DNA of 35,973 nt from Leptotrichiaceae bacterium (GTDB lineage Bacteria; Fusobacteriota; Fusobacteriia; Fusobacteriales; Leptotrichiaceae). Shown in pieces: positions 35,814 to 35,973 of this stretch (position 1 is its first letter; each line of letters opens with the position of its first letter). Made by a program: the position numbers and the translations under genes. The stretch spans positions 1-35,973 of the forward strand of contig JAGOYM010000003.1 of NCBI GenBank assembly GCA_018059165.1, written 5' to 3'. The notes below the pieces were generated by a model, which saw nothing but the letters and a program-made list of their open reading frames with translations, searched no databases and had not been told where the DNA came from.

Positions 35814-35822
35814 ATTATAGCA
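35814..35822 (-). promoter_or_regulatory. Extended -10 promoter for the manA/polysaccharide unit
   Basis: The minus strand reads TGCTATAAT, a perfect TG-n-TATAAT extended -10, in the 96-nt gap between alr and manA. No good -35 hexamer lies 16-18 nt upstream. Transcription would begin near 35807, leaving a leader of about 64 nt rich in A and T before manA. I see no terminator for alr in the same gap. Confidence 0.6.
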
Positions 35823-35839
35823 TTTTTAAAAGAAAAATT

Positions 35840-35973
35840 CTATATTCTCCTTATATTTTTATCTAATTTTGTTATAACATCATCCTGTATTGTCCCTGCC
35901 CAATTAGCCATTTTTAGAAGTGATATATTATTTTTCCCTTGCTCACCAATTATCACTACTTCATCATGAATTG
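35840..35973 (-). CDS. alr: Alanine racemase, C-terminal end (cut by window edge)
   Basis: The last 44 residues of a protein that starts outside the window. The reading IHDEVVIIGEQG, then MANWAGTIQDDVIT and a basic end (NIRRI) match the C-terminal beta-domain of alanine racemase, where the family has DEVVLIGEQG, then A...GTINYEI and a closing R-x-x-R. The enzyme makes D-alanine for peptidoglycan. The usual final Tyr after the last Arg/Val is missing here; the protein stops at Ile with TAG at 35842-35840. Confidence is limited by the short length. Confidence 0.8.
   Translation of the reverse strand, partial: IHDEVVIIGEQGKNNISLLKMANWAGTIQDDVITKLDKNIRRI

Overview
The window is AT-rich chromosomal DNA from a diderm (two-membrane) bacterium, and every recognisable gene lies on the minus strand, so it reads from position 35973 down to 1. 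Outer-membrane genes (mlaA, a LolA-like carrier, a LolD/LolC-E-type transporter, kpsF, an outer-membrane-type lipoprotein) sit beside genes more familiar from Gram-positives (barnase/barstar, a TagF-like glycerophosphotransferase, DivIC-like, GlpX, NrdR). With the very low GC this suggests Fusobacteriota, probably a Leptotrichiaceae member. That placement is an inference; no rRNA is present.

Region A (35973-15448) opens with the end of alanine racemase. An extended -10 promoter then precedes a long tightly spaced gene set: manA, kpsF, a Wzx-type flippase, a glycosyltransferase, a YdhF-like aldo/keto reductase, a Wzy-like polymerase, a DXD glycosyltransferase, a secreted EEP-family hydrolase, another glycosyltransferase, a TagF-like CDP-glycerol glycerophosphotransferase, another glycosyltransferase, a membrane acyltransferase, the initiating sugar-phosphate transferase and a nucleotide-sugar epimerase. 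Together these look like a Wzx/Wzy-type surface polysaccharide locus, probably with glycerol-phosphate and acyl decoration. With no visible terminator the same string continues into smc, a secreted alpha/beta hydrolase and mlaA, and ends at a hairpin at 15448-15477.

Region B (15413-10024) holds uvrA, a YceB/DUF1439-like lipoprotein, groES and groEL, closed by a hairpin at 10024-10053. The chaperonin genes lack the classical CIRCE operator; a different short inverted repeat lies at the predicted start of transcription of the lipoprotein-groES-groEL unit.

Region C (9998-790) starts at a consensus sigma-70 promoter and reads mreC, LolA-like, recO, ptsN-like, nrdR, divIC-like, glpX, a two-helix membrane protein, a Deg-type exported protease, an exported barnase, its barstar inhibitor, a LolC/E-type permease and LolD. 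Gaps of 0-30 nt suggest one operon of about 9 kb. hpf then has its own consensus promoter, whose -35 box contains the lolD stop codon, and a strong terminator (374-412). The start of aspA is cut by the window edge.

The most notable item is the barnase/barstar pair. The active site and main interface residues are conserved, and two cysteines of the RNase fall at barnase positions 43 and 80, where protein engineers once introduced a stabilising disulfide. No tRNA, rRNA, CRISPR, insertion sequence or integrase was seen, and no stretch over 300 bases lacks a gene.
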